The notes beneath the pieces were generated by a model, which was not told the DNA's origin, ran no database searches, and saw nothing but the letters and a program-made list of their open reading frames with translations. From contig NZ_CP039695.1 in the NCBI RefSeq assembly GCF_005145025.1, positions 3,519,501-3,583,500 of the forward strand: 64,000 nucleotides of DNA, given 5' to 3'. Positions 1 through 9,650 of this stretch are shown here, one piece after another. Source of the DNA: Novosphingobium sp. EMRT-2 (GTDB lineage Bacteria > Pseudomonadota > Alphaproteobacteria > Sphingomonadales > Sphingomonadaceae). Position 1 is the stretch's first letter; each line of letters opens with the position of its first letter. The position numbers and the translations under genes are program-made.

Positions 1-258
1 TTCGCCCACCGGACGCATATCGGCGCTGGCCCCCGCGCGATAGAACGCGCCGCATTCCATATAAACGGTGCCGACCACGCGGTGCCCGCTCTGTGCATCG
101 GCGCGCAGATGATCGAACACGTATAGCGGGGAAAGCGCCGCCGCCTGAATGAACGGGTGATGCGGTTCCGGAAAGGCGGCCAGAAGCGGCGACAGATCCC
201 ACAGATGATGGTGCGGGTCGATGATCGGAAGATCAGGTTCCAGAATCGCTTCAGGCAT
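1..258 (-). CDS. amidohydrolase family protein (5' part only)
   Basis: This is the N-terminal 86 residues of a protein that runs off the left edge of the window. The start is an ATG at 258. The segment opens with a metal-binding His cluster (Asp-Pro-His-His-His-Leu-Trp-Asp, residues 14-21), which marks the first beta strand of Amidohydro_2 TIM-barrel hydrolases. That family includes lactonases and decarboxylases of the 2-pyrone-4,6-dicarboxylate hydrolase or ACMS decarboxylase type. The remaining metal ligands lie outside the window, so the substrate cannot be named. It lies downstream of leuA on the same strand with a 108-bp gap, so co-transcription is possible but not obvious. Confidence 0.8.
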   Translation of the reverse strand, partial: MPEAILEPDLPIIDPHHHLWDLSPLLAAFPEPHHPFIQAAALSPLYVFDHLRADAQSGHRVVGTVYMECGAFYRAGASADMRPVGE

Positions 259-287
259 GTCGGCTCCCAAATACACGGCCTCTTGCG

Positions 288-314
288 GGCCTGCACCGAA
301 CTATGGAGCAGGCC
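288..314. repeat. inverted repeat between leuA and the amidohydrolase gene
   Basis: A perfect 7-bp inverted repeat, GGCCTGC-N13-GCAGGCC, lies 30 bp upstream of the amidohydrolase start and 53 bp downstream of the leuA stop. No T-run follows it on either strand, so it is not a classical terminator. It could be a regulator binding site for the downstream gene. Confidence 0.4.
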
Positions 315-366
315 ACACAAGAAGCAAGTGTGAGAGCGGGGAATTTAACCGATCGGTGAAACGCGA

Positions 367-2037
367 TCAGCGCGCGGTGTTGGCGGCGCTGAGAATGGCG
401 CGGACGCTGGCGGTGGCCACGTCCTCGTCGATGCCCACACCCCAGATCACGCGCCCGTCGGGCAGCGCGCATTCGACATAGGCCGCTGCGCGCGCATTGG
501 TGCCGCTGCCCATGGCGTGTTCCGAATAATCGCGAATCTCGATGTCCACGCCGAACCCCTCGCGCAGCGTCGCCACGACCGAGGAAATGAGGCCGTTGCC
601 GCGCCCGCTGACGGTCTGGATCTGGCCGTCGATCTCGATCTTGCCGGCGAACACGCGGGTGCCGTCGGGCGCGCGCGATTCCTCGTAGTCGACGAGCTGG
701 AAGTGCTGCGGGGATTCAAGGCGATAGACCTTGCGGAACACGTCCCAGATATCGCCGGCCTGCAGTTCGCGGCCAACCTCGTCCGCCAGTTCCTGCACGT
801 GCCGGCTGAAATGCGCCTGCATCTTCTTGGGCAGCTTGAGGCCCTGGTCCTGTTCCAGCACCCAGGCGAAACCGCCCTTACCGGACTGCGAATTGACGCG
901 GATCACCGCTTCGTAGCTGCGGCCGAGGTCGGCCGGGTCGATCGGCAGGTAAGGCACGGCCCAGAGTTGGTCGTTGCGCGCGTCCTGCGCGGCGAAGCCC
1001 TTCTTGATCGCATCCTGGTGCGAACCGGAGAACGCCGTGAACACCAGTTCGCCGCCATAGGGATGGCGCGCCGGCACGGGCAGTTGATTGCAATATTCGA
1101 CCGTCTGGATCACCTGGTCGATGTCCGAGAAATCCAGTTCCGGATCAACGCCCTGCGTGTACATGTTGAGCGCGACGGTGACGAGGCAGCAGTTGCCGGT
1201 GCGCTCACCATTGCCGAACAGGCAACCTTCCACGCGGTCGGCGCCGGCCATCAGGCCCAGTTCCGCCGCCGCGACACCGGTGCCGCGATCGTTGTGGGTG
1301 TGCAGCGAGATCACCGCGCATTCGCGATTTGGCAGGTTGCGGCAGAAATATTCGATCTGATCGGCGTAGATGTTCGGCGTCGCGGCTTCCACCGTCGCCG
1401 GCAGGTTCAGGATGATCGGCTTTTCGGGCGTCGGCTTCAGCACGTCCATCACCGCTTCGCAGCAGGCGATGCTGAAATCGAGTTCGGCGGTGGAGAAGGT
1501 TTCCGGGCTGTATTCGAAATGCCAGTCCGTCTGCGGAAAGCGCGCGGCCTGATCGCGCAGGTTCTTTGCCCCGGCGATGGCGATGTCCTTGATCTGCGCG
1601 GGTTCCATGCCGAACACCACGGTGCGCCACAACGGCGATACCGCGTTATAGACATGGACGATGGCCTGCTTGGCCCCGGCGAGGCTTTCGAACGAGGTCT
1701 TGATCAGGTCCTCGCGCGATTGGGTCAGCACCTGGACGAACACGTCATCGGGAATGTGGCCGCCGTCGACCAGACCGCGGATGAAATCGTATTCGGTCGC
1801 GCCGGCGCTGGGGAAGCCGACTTCGATTTCCTTGAGGCCCACCTTCACCAGCAGATCGAAGAAGCGCTGCTTCTTGTCGGCATCCATCGGATCGATCAGC
1901 GACTGGTTGCCATCGCGCATGTCGGTGGAAAGCCAGCGCGGCGCCTTGGTGATGGTGCGGCTGGGCCATTGGCGGTTGGGCAGGTCGATCTGCGGAAATG
2001 GACGGTACTTGACCGAAGGGTCTTTCAGCATGGTCAT
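367..2037 (-). CDS. leuA: 2-isopropylmalate synthase
   Basis: Condenses acetyl-CoA with 2-ketoisovalerate, the first committed step of leucine synthesis, in the cytoplasm. The 556-residue length fits the longer LeuA type: a catalytic TIM barrel plus a C-terminal leucine-sensing LeuA dimer domain. The barrel begins with the metal-binding stretch around Asp-Met-Arg-Asp-Gly-Asn-Gln (residues 40-46), and the HTHNDRGTG segment supplies further metal ligands. The last ~120 residues, including GRGNG, match the regulatory domain. A second ATG two codons downstream (2031) is an equally possible start. The gene has its own ~150-nt leader with a probable leucine-rich leader peptide and a stable hairpin, suggesting attenuation control apart from the ilv genes. 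Confidence 0.97.
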   Translation of the reverse strand: MTMLKDPSVKYRPFPQIDLPNRQWPSRTITKAPRWLSTDMRDGNQSLIDPMDADKKQRFFDLLVKVGLKEIEVGFPSAGATEYDFIRGLVDGGHIPDDVFVQVLTQSREDLIKTSFESLAGAKQAIVHVYNAVSPLWRTVVFGMEPAQIKDIAIAGAKNLRDQAARFPQTDWHFEYSPETFSTAELDFSIACCEAVMDVLKPTPEKPIILNLPATVEAATPNIYADQIEYFCRNLPNRECAVISLHTHNDRGTGVAAAELGLMAGADRVEGCLFGNGERTGNCCLVTVALNMYTQGVDPELDFSDIDQVIQTVEYCNQLPVPARHPYGGELVFTAFSGSHQDAIKKGFAAQDARNDQLWAVPYLPIDPADLGRSYEAVIRVNSQSGKGGFAWVLEQDQGLKLPKKMQAHFSRHVQELADEVGRELQAGDIWDVFRKVYRLESPQHFQLVDYEESRAPDGTRVFAGKIEIDGQIQTVSGRGNGLISSVVATLREGFGVDIEIRDYSEHAMGSGTNARAAAYVECALPDGRVIWGVGIDEDVATASVRAILSAANTAR

Positions 2038-2097
2038 CTCGGGAAAACTCGGAGCTTGCGAGCCGCTGTGGCCCTGTAATGTGACGTGCGGTTTGCT

Positions 2098-2127
2098 GTC
2101 CCCTGGGCGCCGCGCGCGCCGTGGGAC
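2098..2127 (-). promoter_or_regulatory. stable hairpin in the leuA leader
   Basis: Read on the minus strand, GTCCC pairs with GGGAC, and inside it GGCGC pairs with GCGCC around a GCGCG loop. It starts 13 nt after the stop codon of the putative leader peptide. No U-run follows directly. A weaker CTCG/CGAG stem followed by TTTT overlaps the region just before the leuA start (about 2044-2062), so the exact terminator of the attenuator remains unclear. Confidence 0.4.
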
Positions 2128-2139
2128 CGACGCGTCAGC

Positions 2140-2190
2140 TCACGCCCAAGGGCGAATAAGTCGAAGGGTAAGATCCAGCCGAGCGATCAT
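2140..2190 (-). CDS. leuL: putative leuA leader peptide (16 aa)
   Basis: A 16-codon ORF, MIARLDLTLRLIRPWA, ends in TGA 103 nt before the leuA start. Four leucine codons alternate through codons 5-11 (CTG, CTT, CTT, CTT) and there are two Ile codons. This is the composition expected of a ribosome-stalling leader that senses charged tRNA-Leu. It has no Shine-Dalgarno sequence. A promoter-like pair ends 8 nt before the ATG, so it may be translated from a leaderless mRNA, as reported for the trp leader of Sinorhizobium. It is too short to establish by coding statistics. The call rests on position and codon content. Confidence 0.45.
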   Translation of the reverse strand: MIARLDLTLRLIRPWA

Positions 2191-2198
2191 GCGCCAAG

Positions 2199-2227
2199 CC
2201 TATGGTCAATTCGCGGGCGCTTGTCCA
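2199..2227 (-). promoter_or_regulatory. possible promoter of the leuA leader
   Basis: On the minus strand TGGACA (5/6 match to the -35 consensus) is followed after 17 bp by CATAGG (3/6 to the -10). The predicted transcript start is within about 2 nt of the leader peptide ATG at 2190. The -10 is weak, so this is tentative. Confidence 0.3.
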
Positions 2228-2292
2228 GAATGAATGCAGCACGAAGGACAGGCGCCGCCCGCGCTTGCGATGGAGAGAGGATACCCGCGCTC

Positions 2293-3426
2293 ATGCAGAT
2301 CGAACCGTTCACGCTTGCCGTTCCACAGGCGCAGATCGACGACCTTCACCGGCGGATCGACATGACGCGCTGGGCCGAACGGGAGACGGTGGAGGACTGG
2401 TCGCAGGGCACGCCGCTGGCGGCGTTGCGCGAACTGGTCCGTTACTGGCGCGAGGAATACGACTGGCGCCGGTGCGAGGCCTGGCTGAACGCGACCGGCC
2501 AGTTCACCGCCCGGATTGACGGGCTGCCGATCCATTTCCTCCATGTCCGTTCGCGGCACCAAAACGCCACGCCGCTGGTGCTGACTCACGGCTGGCCGGG
2601 GTCGATTCTGGAGTTCCGCAACTGCATCGCGGCGCTGACCGATCCCGAAGCGCACGGCGGCACGGCGGAGGATGCGTTCCATGTCGTCATTCCCGCGCTG
2701 CCGGGCTTCGGCTTTTCGGGCAAACCGACGCAGGCCGGCTGGGGCGTCGAAAGGATCGGGCGGGCCTGGGGCGAACTGATGCGCGGGCTGGGCTATGCAC
2801 GCTGGTTCGCGCAAGGGGGTGACTGGGGATCGGCGGTGACAACCGCGATCGCGCTGCAGAAGGTCGAAGGCTGCGCCGGTATCCATCTCAACATGCCGAT
2901 CGCGCGACCGCTGCCCGACGATCTTGCTGCGCCTTCCCCCGCCGAAGTCCGCGCGCTGACCGCGCTCCAGCACTATCAGGACTGGGATTCGGGCTATTCC
3001 AAGCAGCAGCAGACCCGCCCGCAGACGGTGGGATACGGGCTGGTCGATTCGCCTGTGGGACTGGCCGGCTGGATCTACGAGAAGATGTGGGCGTGGACGG
3101 ACAACGCTGGCCGGGCCGAAGACGCACTCGATCGCGACGCCATTCTGGACAATATCATGCTGTACTGGCTGCCGGCGGCCGGTGCTTCCTCTGCCCGTCT
3201 GTACTGGGAAAGTTTCGGCAGTTTCGCGGCAAAGGACATCGATCTGCCGGTGGCGGTCAGCGCGTTTCCCAAGGAGATATTGCCCACGCCGCGCAAGTGG
3301 GCGGAACGGCATTATCGCACGCTCGTCCATTGGGGAGACATGGAGAAGGGCGGCCACTTCGCGGCATGGGAACAACCGGAAGCCTTCGTGCGGGAACTGC
3401 GGATCGCGTTCGGCAACATGCGTTGA
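2293..3426 (+). CDS. epoxide hydrolase (EHN / alpha-beta hydrolase fold)
   Basis: 377 residues. The N-terminal ~110 residues match the epoxide hydrolase N-terminal (EHN) domain, which lies in front of an alpha/beta-hydrolase core. Visible landmarks are HGWPGS (HGxP oxyanion motif), GGDWGS carrying the nucleophilic Asp, and a C-terminal GGHFAAWEQPE with the catalytic His. This layout is that of microsomal-type epoxide hydrolases, which open epoxides to diols through an alkyl-enzyme intermediate. The ATG at 2293 was chosen over the longer frame opening at 2086 because the EHN domain starts immediately after it and GGAGAGAGG lies just upstream. It diverges from leuA. The physiological substrate is unknown. 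Confidence 0.9.
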   Translation: MQIEPFTLAVPQAQIDDLHRRIDMTRWAERETVEDWSQGTPLAALRELVRYWREEYDWRRCEAWLNATGQFTARIDGLPIHFLHVRSRHQNATPLVLTHGWPGSILEFRNCIAALTDPEAHGGTAEDAFHVVIPALPGFGFSGKPTQAGWGVERIGRAWGELMRGLGYARWFAQGGDWGSAVTTAIALQKVEGCAGIHLNMPIARPLPDDLAAPSPAEVRALTALQHYQDWDSGYSKQQQTRPQTVGYGLVDSPVGLAGWIYEKMWAWTDNAGRAEDALDRDAILDNIMLYWLPAAGASSARLYWESFGSFAAKDIDLPVAVSAFPKEILPTPRKWAERHYRTLVHWGDMEKGGHFAAWEQPEAFVRELRIAFGNMR

Positions 3427-3453
3427 CGGGGAAGGGCCGGAAGGGCGGCGTGA

Positions 3454-3843
3454 TCAGCCGCAGCGCGCGGAAACGACCAGCCCGTTCTCGTTGACCATCA
3501 CGTTCAGGCGCTCGGGCGCGAAATCCTCCGTGACCACGTTTCCCGGGTGGACCCAGCGGATAACTTCGTGGTTCACGGCCTTGCGCACAGCCATGTGGAG
3601 ATCGAGCGTTTCGCGCTTGCCGAGAATGTCCTGCACCTTTTCCGCGCCGCAGCTTGCGGCCGGGAGAGGGCCTGCAAGGTCTGCCGTGTCGCTACTCCCG
3701 GCGGAAGGCGCATCGTCAAAAGCCCCCACCGCTTCATAGGCCTTCGCGCCGGATTCTTCGGCCTGCTGCGACGGCTTTGTATTGCACCCGGCAAGAGCGC
3801 TGCACAGGACCAGCCCGCCCGAAACGGCCAGTGCGCGAACCAT
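3454..3843 (-). CDS. I78-family peptidase inhibitor-like lipoprotein
   Basis: 129 residues with a lipoprotein signal peptide; the lipobox LAGC places the lipidated Cys at residue 20. After a low-complexity Ala/Gly/Ser linker, the C-terminal ~65 residues match the I78 inhibitor pattern: an Arg-Trp-Val-His-Pro-Gly strand, then VTxDFxPxRLNV and a final Cys-Gly. Members of this family inhibit subtilisin-like serine proteases. Here the protein would sit on a membrane facing the periplasm and could protect against proteases. It follows ilvC on the same strand, but a strong terminator separates them, so it is probably transcribed on its own. Confidence 0.85.
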   Translation of the reverse strand: MVRALAVSGGLVLCSALAGCNTKPSQQAEESGAKAYEAVGAFDDAPSAGSSDTADLAGPLPAASCGAEKVQDILGKRETLDLHMAVRKAVNHEVIRWVHPGNVVTEDFAPERLNVMVNENGLVVSARCG

Positions 3844-3941
3844 GGATAGTTATCCTTCGTGATGTCTCCACAATGGAGATAATCAGACAGAAGTTACCGG
3901 TCCATTGCCATTCGTCGAATGGGGCGAGACGTCTGTGGAAT

Positions 3942-3971
3942 AAAAAACGGCGCGAGCATTGCCCGCACCGT
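3942..3971 (-). terminator. rho-independent terminator of ilvC
   Basis: Read on the minus strand, an 11-bp stem (ACGGTGCGGGC / GCTCGCGCCGT, two G-U pairs) with an AAT loop is followed at once by TTTTTT. It lies 77 bp beyond the ilvC stop. This is one of the two clearest intrinsic terminators in the window. Confidence 0.88.
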
Positions 3972-4048
3972 TCGGAATCACGCCCAGGCAGGGAGAAATG
4001 CCCGGAAGCGCCGAGGCAGGCCGACGGCCACGCCCCGGCGCCTTGCCG

Positions 4049-5112
<1,064 letters not shown>

Positions 5113-5146
5113 ATCCATCGGGGCCGTTCAGCGCCGCCCTATCGGG

Positions 5147-5174
5147 AAAAATGGACCCCGAAACAAGCCGGGGT
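5147..5174 (-). terminator. palindromic hairpin with T-run between ilvN and ilvC
   Basis: On the minus strand ACCCCG-gcttgttt-CGGGGT is followed by CCATTTTTCCC. The shape fits a weak intrinsic terminator. The stem-loop sequence also resembles the dispersed CCCCGGxCTTGxxxCGGGG palindromes common in alphaproteobacterial genomes. A related hairpin lies at 7723-7740. It may reduce read-through from ilvN into ilvC. Confidence 0.5.
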
Positions 5175-5217
5175 GACGTAGTTCTTCAGAATGTCCGTTG
5201 CAGGATCGGTTTGACGT

Positions 5218-5733
5218 TCAGGCGGCGTTCGCGCCCCGGATCATGCCGACGATGCCGGTGCGGCCGACTTCGACCAGCCCCAGTTCGCGCATCAGGCCGA
5301 CGAACGTGTTGATCTTGTCCGGCGCGCCGGTCAGTTCGAACACGAAGCTGTGGGTGGTGGTGTCCACCACCTTGGCGCGGAAAACGTCCGCCAGCCGCAG
5401 CGCTTCCACGCGCGCGTCGCCGGTGCCGGCGACCTTGATCAGCGCCAGTTCGCGTTCGACGTAAGGCCCCACCTCGGTCAGGTCGGTCACCTTGTGGACC
5501 GGGACCAGCCGTTCCAGCTGGGCGTGGATCTGGTCGATGATCTCGGGCGGGCCGTGCGTCACGATGGTGATGCGGCTGACGTCGTGCTCGTCGGTGATGT
5601 CCGCCACCGTCAGGCTGTCGATGTTATAGCCGCGTGCGGTGAACAAGCCGGCGATCTTGGCAAGGATGCCGGCTTCGTTGTCGACCATGACGGTCAGGAC
5701 GTGGCGTTCGGACGCCTGTTCCTTGATCTTCAT
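5218..5733 (-). CDS. ilvN: acetolactate synthase small (regulatory) subunit
   Basis: 171 residues. It starts with an ACT domain (HVLTVMVDNEAGILAKIAGLF, then YNIDSL within the first ~45 residues) followed by the ALS_ss C-terminal domain. This subunit binds valine and confers feedback inhibition on IlvB. The ATG at 5733 is preceded by AGAGGAAA; the longer open frame reaching 5904 is not needed. It is 44 bp downstream of ilvB and clearly in the same operon. Confidence 0.97.
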   Translation of the reverse strand: MKIKEQASERHVLTVMVDNEAGILAKIAGLFTARGYNIDSLTVADITDEHDVSRITIVTHGPPEIIDQIHAQLERLVPVHKVTDLTEVGPYVERELALIKVAGTGDARVEALRLADVFRAKVVDTTTHSFVFELTGAPDKINTFVGLMRELGLVEVGRTGIVGMIRGANAA

Positions 5734-5777
5734 CACTGTAAGGGTTTCCTCTGGGCGCAATCGTCTGGCCGGTGCCG

Positions 5778-7526
5778 TCAGACCAGCGCCTTGGCTTCGT
5801 CGTCCATCGTGCCGCTCACCGCATCGCCGTAAAGCAGCATCTCGGTATGCGCGGCACCGCTCGGGATCATCGGGAAGCAGTTCGCTTCCTTGGCGACAAG
5901 GCAATCGACGATGACCGGGCCGGGATGGTCGATCATCGCCTGGATGCCGGCATCGAGCTGGCTTTCGTCCTCGATGCGGATGCCCTTCCAGCCATAGGCT
6001 TCGGCCAGCTTCACGAAATCGGGAAGGCTGTCGGAATACGAGTTGGAATAGCGGCTCTCATAGGTCAGTTCCTGCCACTGGCGGACCATGCCCATCCATT
6101 CGTTGTTGAGCACGAAGACCTTGACCGGCAGGCGATATTGCGTGGCGGTGCCCAGTTCCTGGATGTTCATCTGGATCGAAGCATCGCCGGCCACATCGAT
6201 CACCAGCGCATCGGGGAAGCCCACTTGCGCGCCGATCGCGGCCGGCAGGCCATAGCCCATCGTGCCGAGCCCGCCCGAGGTCAGCCACTTGTTCGGCTTC
6301 ATGAAGTGGAAGTACTGCGCCGCCCACATCTGGTGCTGGCCGACTTCGGTGGCGATGATCGGATCGCGATCGCGGGTCAGCGCATAGAGGCGCTCGATCG
6401 CGAACTGCGGCATGATATCCTTGCTGCGCTTCGGATAGGACAGGCTCTTGCGCGCGCGCCAGCCGTCGATGCGGGCGTACCATTCCTGAAGGTCCGCCTT
6501 CTGGTGGCCGCCAGCCTTCCAGGCCTCGATCAGCTGTGCCAGCACCTTGCCGCAATCGCCGATGACCGGCAGGTCCACGCGCACCGTCTTGTTGATGGAG
6601 GCGCGGTCGATGTCGATGTGGATCTTCTTGCTGTTGGGCGCGAAGGCATCGAGGCGGCCGGTGACACGATCATCGAAGCGCGCGCCGACCGCGACGATCA
6701 GGTCGGCCCGGTTCATGGCGAGATTGGCTTCGTAAGTCCCGTGCATGCCCAGCATGCCCAGCCACGCGGGATGATCGGCCGGGAACGCGCCCAGGCCCAT
6801 CAGCGTGGAAGTGACGGGCGCGCCGGTCAGCGCCTGAAGCTCGCGCAGCAGGCGCGTGGCTTCGGGGCCGGAATTGATCACGCCGCCGCCGGTGTAGAAG
6901 ATCGGGGCTTCCGCCGCCGCGATCATGGCGATGGCATCGGCGATGTCCTGCCGGTTGCCTTCGACCTGCGGGGCATAGCGGTTGCGCTGTTGCGGCGCGA
7001 CCTCGGTCCACGCGGCCGAAGCGACCTGGACATCCTTGGGAATGTCGATCACGACCGGGCCGGGGCGGCCCTCGGTGGCGATGCGGAACGCCTCGTCGAT
7101 CGTCGCGGCGAGCTGCGAGGGGTCCTTCACCAGATAGTTGTGCTTGGTGCAGTGCCGGGTGATGCCGATGGTGTCGGCTTCCTGGAACGCGTCCGAACCG
7201 ATCAGCGCGGTGGCGACCTGGCCGGTGATGACGACCAGCGGAATCGAATCCATGAAGGCGTCGGCGATGCCGGTGACCGCGTTGGTGGCACCGGGGCCGG
7301 ACGTCACCAGCACCACGCCGGGCTTGCCGGTGGCGCGGGCATAGCCTTCGGCCGCATGGGCGGCGCCGGCTTCGTGCCGGACGAGGATGTGGCGGATGCG
7401 TTCATCGCCGAACAGCGCGTCATAGATCGGAAGCACTGCCCCGCCAGGATAGCCGAACACGAATTCGACGCCCTTGGCGACCAGGCTTTCAACCAGGATT
7501 TCCGCGCCGCTGCGCTCGGTTTTCAC
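5778..7526 (-). CDS. ilvB: acetolactate synthase large (catalytic) subunit
   Basis: ThDP-dependent condensation of two pyruvates, or pyruvate plus 2-ketobutyrate. 582 residues with the three ThDP-enzyme domains in order: an N-terminal PYR domain ([14 protein letters not shown], catalytic Glu in the [14 protein letters not shown] segment), a central FAD-binding domain, and a C-terminal PP domain with the [12 protein letters not shown]g/ThDP motif. The family start is a GTG at 7526 with AGGGACG upstream; the open frame extends to 7733 but has no family sequence there. It is the first gene of ilvB-ilvN, behind a ~220-nt leader that carries an attenuator-like structure. Confidence 0.98.
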   Translation of the reverse strand: MKTERSGAEILVESLVAKGVEFVFGYPGGAVLPIYDALFGDERIRHILVRHEAGAAHAAEGYARATGKPGVVLVTSGPGATNAVTGIADAFMDSIPLVVITGQVATALIGSDAFQEADTIGITRHCTKHNYLVKDPSQLAATIDEAFRIATEGRPGPVVIDIPKDVQVASAAWTEVAPQQRNRYAPQVEGNRQDIADAIAMIAAAEAPIFYTGGGVINSGPEATRLLRELQALTGAPVTSTLMGLGAFPADHPAWLGMLGMHGTYEANLAMNRADLIVAVGARFDDRVTGRLDAFAPNSKKIHIDIDRASINKTVRVDLPVIGDCGKVLAQLIEAWKAGGHQKADLQEWYARIDGWRARKSLSYPKRSKDIMPQFAIERLYALTRDRDPIIATEVGQHQMWAAQYFHFMKPNKWLTSGGLGTMGYGLPAAIGAQVGFPDALVIDVAGDASIQMNIQELGTATQYRLPVKVFVLNNEWMGMVRQWQELTYESRYSNSYSDSLPDFVKLAEAYGWKGIRIEDESQLDAGIQAMIDHPGPVIVDCLVAKEANCFPMIPSGAAHTEMLLYGDAVSGTMDDEAKALV

Positions 7527-7666
7527 GGTACTTCGTCCCTTGCTTGGCGATCCGGTTTTCCGCTTCGCCTGTCTTGCAACTCTGCGAACATTCCAACGTA
7601 TCGTTTTCCATCCCCAAAAGAGGATGGCACTTGCTCCGGCCGGGGCCGGAAATACACTGTCGGCCG

Positions 7667-7705
7667 AAAAATTATGGCCCGACGCAGAGCTGGCTGCGCC
7701 GGGCC
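7667..7705 (-). terminator. terminator-like hairpin in the ilvB leader / after miaA
   Basis: Minus strand: a 12-bp stem (GGCCCGGCGCAG / CTGCGTCGGGCC, one G-U pair) with a 6-nt CCAGCT loop is followed by ATAATTTTT. It lies 79 bp past the miaA stop and 141 bp before the ilvB start. It could end miaA transcription. It also lies downstream of a good promoter, so it could attenuate ilvB. Confidence 0.6.
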
Positions 7706-7722
7706 GTCTCTCCCTTCCGGGC

Positions 7723-7740
7723 ACCCGACACAAGTCGGGC
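7723..7740 (-). promoter_or_regulatory. 5' hairpin of the ilvB leader (possible antiterminator partner)
   Basis: Minus strand GCCCGAC-ttgt-GTCGGGT forms a 7-bp hairpin close to the predicted 5' end of the ilvB transcript. Its 5' arm GCCCGAC is also perfectly complementary to GTCGGGC inside the 3' arm of the terminator hairpin (7677-7683). The two pairings exclude each other. Confidence 0.4.
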
Positions 7741-7750
7741 AGTTGACGGC

Positions 7751-7779
7751 CTGCTACTTGATATAAAATGCCATGTCAA
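7751..7779 (-). promoter_or_regulatory. candidate promoter of ilvB
   Basis: Minus strand: a perfect TTGACA -35 (7774-7779), a 17-bp spacer, then TAGCAG (3/6 match) at 7751-7756. It begins right after the miaA stop codon. The predicted start is near 7744. Confidence 0.5.
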
Positions 7780-7783
7780 GCAG

Positions 7784-8773
7784 CTATGTTTGAAATAATC
7801 CTGCTATATCCTCCGTGTCAAGGTAATTTTCGTTCGCAAGGCGCGGCCAGTCCGGCGGATTTTGGTGTCTTAGCCAGGTGAACTGCCGTTTGACGTAGTT
7901 TCGCGTGGCCTGTTGCCCTGTCGCGATAGCCGACTCGGCATCGCATTCGCCGCGCACAAACGTGGCGATCTCCGGCACGCCGATGGCGCGCATCACGGGC
8001 AGAGCGGGGTCCAGCCCGCGCGCGAGCAGCGTCCGCACTTCGTCGATCGCGCCGCCCTCCCACATCCGGCGGAAGCGCACGTCGCAGCGATCATACAGCC
8101 ACTGCCGGTCGGGCAGCAGGATCGCGGGGGCAAGGGTAACCGTGCCACCGATGCCGCCGCTGCGCTCGGCCTGCCATGCGGCCAGCGGGCGGCCGGTCGA
8201 GCGCACCACTTCCAGCGCGCGGGCGACCCGCGTGGTATCCGCCGGGGCCAGCCGGGCCGCGCGTTCCGGGTCTTCGGCGCGCAGGGCTTCCCACGCCTGA
8301 GCGACCGGCATCGCGCGCACCGCCGCGCGTATTTCCGGATCGATCGATGGCACGGGCGCGATGCCGTCGAGCAGGGTGCGGATGTAAAGCCCGGTTCCGC
8401 CGACGAGGATAGGAAGCGCGTCCTCGGCATGCGCCCGCACGATTTCCGCCCGCGCGGCCTCGGCCCAATCGGCGGCCGAGCAGGCCACCGCACCATCCCA
8501 TGCGCCGAACAGCCGGTGGGGGATGCCCTGCATCTCCTGCTCGGTCGGCCGCGCGCTCAGCACGGCCAGATCGGCATAGACCTGCGCGCTGTCGGCATTG
8601 ATGACCACGGCCTTGCGTCCCTGCGCGCGTTCGTGCAGCGCCAGCTTTATCGCCAGATCGCTCTTGCCGCTGGCCGTCGGCCCTGCAATGAGCGCCAGCC
8701 GTGGCTTGGCCGGCGAGCGTTCGTCAGAGACCAAGCCGGTATCGACGAAGGAAAGGGAATTATCGGTGCTCAT
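7784..8773 (-). CDS. miaA: tRNA dimethylallyltransferase
   Basis: Transfers a dimethylallyl group to N6 of A37 in tRNAs that read UNN codons. 329 residues. Walker A GPTASGKS is at residues 31-38, followed by the MiaA signature DSAQVYADL and [14 protein letters not shown]. The ATG at 8773 fits the family N terminus; upstream codons in the open frame are low-complexity Ser-rich sequence antisense to serB. The 5' end overlaps the start of the divergently transcribed serB by 8 bp. Confidence 0.96.
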   Translation of the reverse strand: MSTDNSLSFVDTGLVSDERSPAKPRLALIAGPTASGKSDLAIKLALHERAQGRKAVVINADSAQVYADLAVLSARPTEQEMQGIPHRLFGAWDGAVACSAADWAEAARAEIVRAHAEDALPILVGGTGLYIRTLLDGIAPVPSIDPEIRAAVRAMPVAQAWEALRAEDPERAARLAPADTTRVARALEVVRSTGRPLAAWQAERSGGIGGTVTLAPAILLPDRQWLYDRCDVRFRRMWEGGAIDEVRTLLARGLDPALPVMRAIGVPEIATFVRGECDAESAIATGQQATRNYVKRQFTWLRHQNPPDWPRLANENYLDTEDIAGLFQT

Positions 8774-9650
8774 CGCCCGCCTGATAGCAGAGCCTGAGAC
8801 GCTTGGTGACAATCTTGCGCGCGCGATGGAAGCGATCGAGGAGCGGGGCTGGGAAGTGGCCGGAGCGGGCATGCTCGAAGGGTGCGAGGACGTTCTCGAA
8901 CTCGAAGTGCTGGAAGGCGATCCGGCCGAAGTCCGCCGCATTCTTGACGCGCATTTCCCGGACAGCGACCTGCTGCTGTCGCTCCACCCGATCGCGGCGC
9001 CGCGCCTGTTCGTGTCGGACATGGATTCGACCATGATTCAGGCCGAATGCATCGACGAACTGGCCGATTTCGCGGGGATCAAGGACCAGATCGCGGCGAT
9101 CACCGAGCGCGCGATGCAGGGCGAACTGGATTTCGAGGCCGCCTTGCGCGAGCGGGTGGGCCTGCTGCGTGACCTGCCCGAAGCCGCGATCCACCAGTGC
9201 CTTGCCGAACGGATCAGCCCGATGCCGGGCGCGCGGACGCTGGTGTCCACGCTCAAGGCGCGCGGGTGTCACACCGTGCTGGTAACGGGCGGCTTCCACA
9301 GCTTCGCCGATCCCGTGGCCGAACAACTGGGGTTCGAGCGCGTCGTGGCCAACCGGCTGGAAATCCGCGATGGCGCGCTGACCGGCGGGCTTGTCGGCGG
9401 GATTACCGACAGCGGCGTGAAGAAGGCCGTGCTGCTGGAGGAAACCGCGCGGCTGGGCGAGGGGGCGACCAGCCTCGCGACCGGCGATGGCGCCAACGAC
9501 ATCCCGATGATCGAGGCGGCACACTGGGGCCTTGCCTATCGCGCCAAGCCCAAGGCGCGCGCGGCGGCCGACGGCTGGATCGACCGGGGCGATTTGACCG
9601 CGATCCTGCTGCTGTTCGGCATTCCGCGCGAGGAATGGGTCAACGACTGA
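8766..9650 (+). CDS. serB: phosphoserine phosphatase
   Basis: Final step of serine synthesis. 294 residues from a GTG start at 8766. An N-terminal ACT-like region (~80 residues) precedes the HAD core with nucleophile motif DMDST at residues 85-89 (Asp85 and Asp87), the second motif around [10 protein letters not shown], and the final GDGANDIPM motif. AAGGAAAGGGA lies 6-16 bp upstream of the GTG. The longer open frame to 8598 runs antisense through miaA and was not used. The last 11 bp overlap the convergent gene at 9640. Confidence 0.95.
   Translation: MLIARLIAEPETLGDNLARAMEAIEERGWEVAGAGMLEGCEDVLELEVLEGDPAEVRRILDAHFPDSDLLLSLHPIAAPRLFVSDMDSTMIQAECIDELADFAGIKDQIAAITERAMQGELDFEAALRERVGLLRDLPEAAIHQCLAERISPMPGARTLVSTLKARGCHTVLVTGGFHSFADPVAEQLGFERVVANRLEIRDGALTGGLVGGITDSGVKKAVLLEETARLGEGATSLATGDGANDIPMIEAAHWGLAYRAKPKARAAADGWIDRGDLTAILLLFGIPREEWVND

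Noticed and set aside
7527..7750. Possible leader peptide before ilvB
   Set aside because: Candidate GTG and ATG frames here do not contain runs of Ile, Val or Leu codons and lack ribosome sites.
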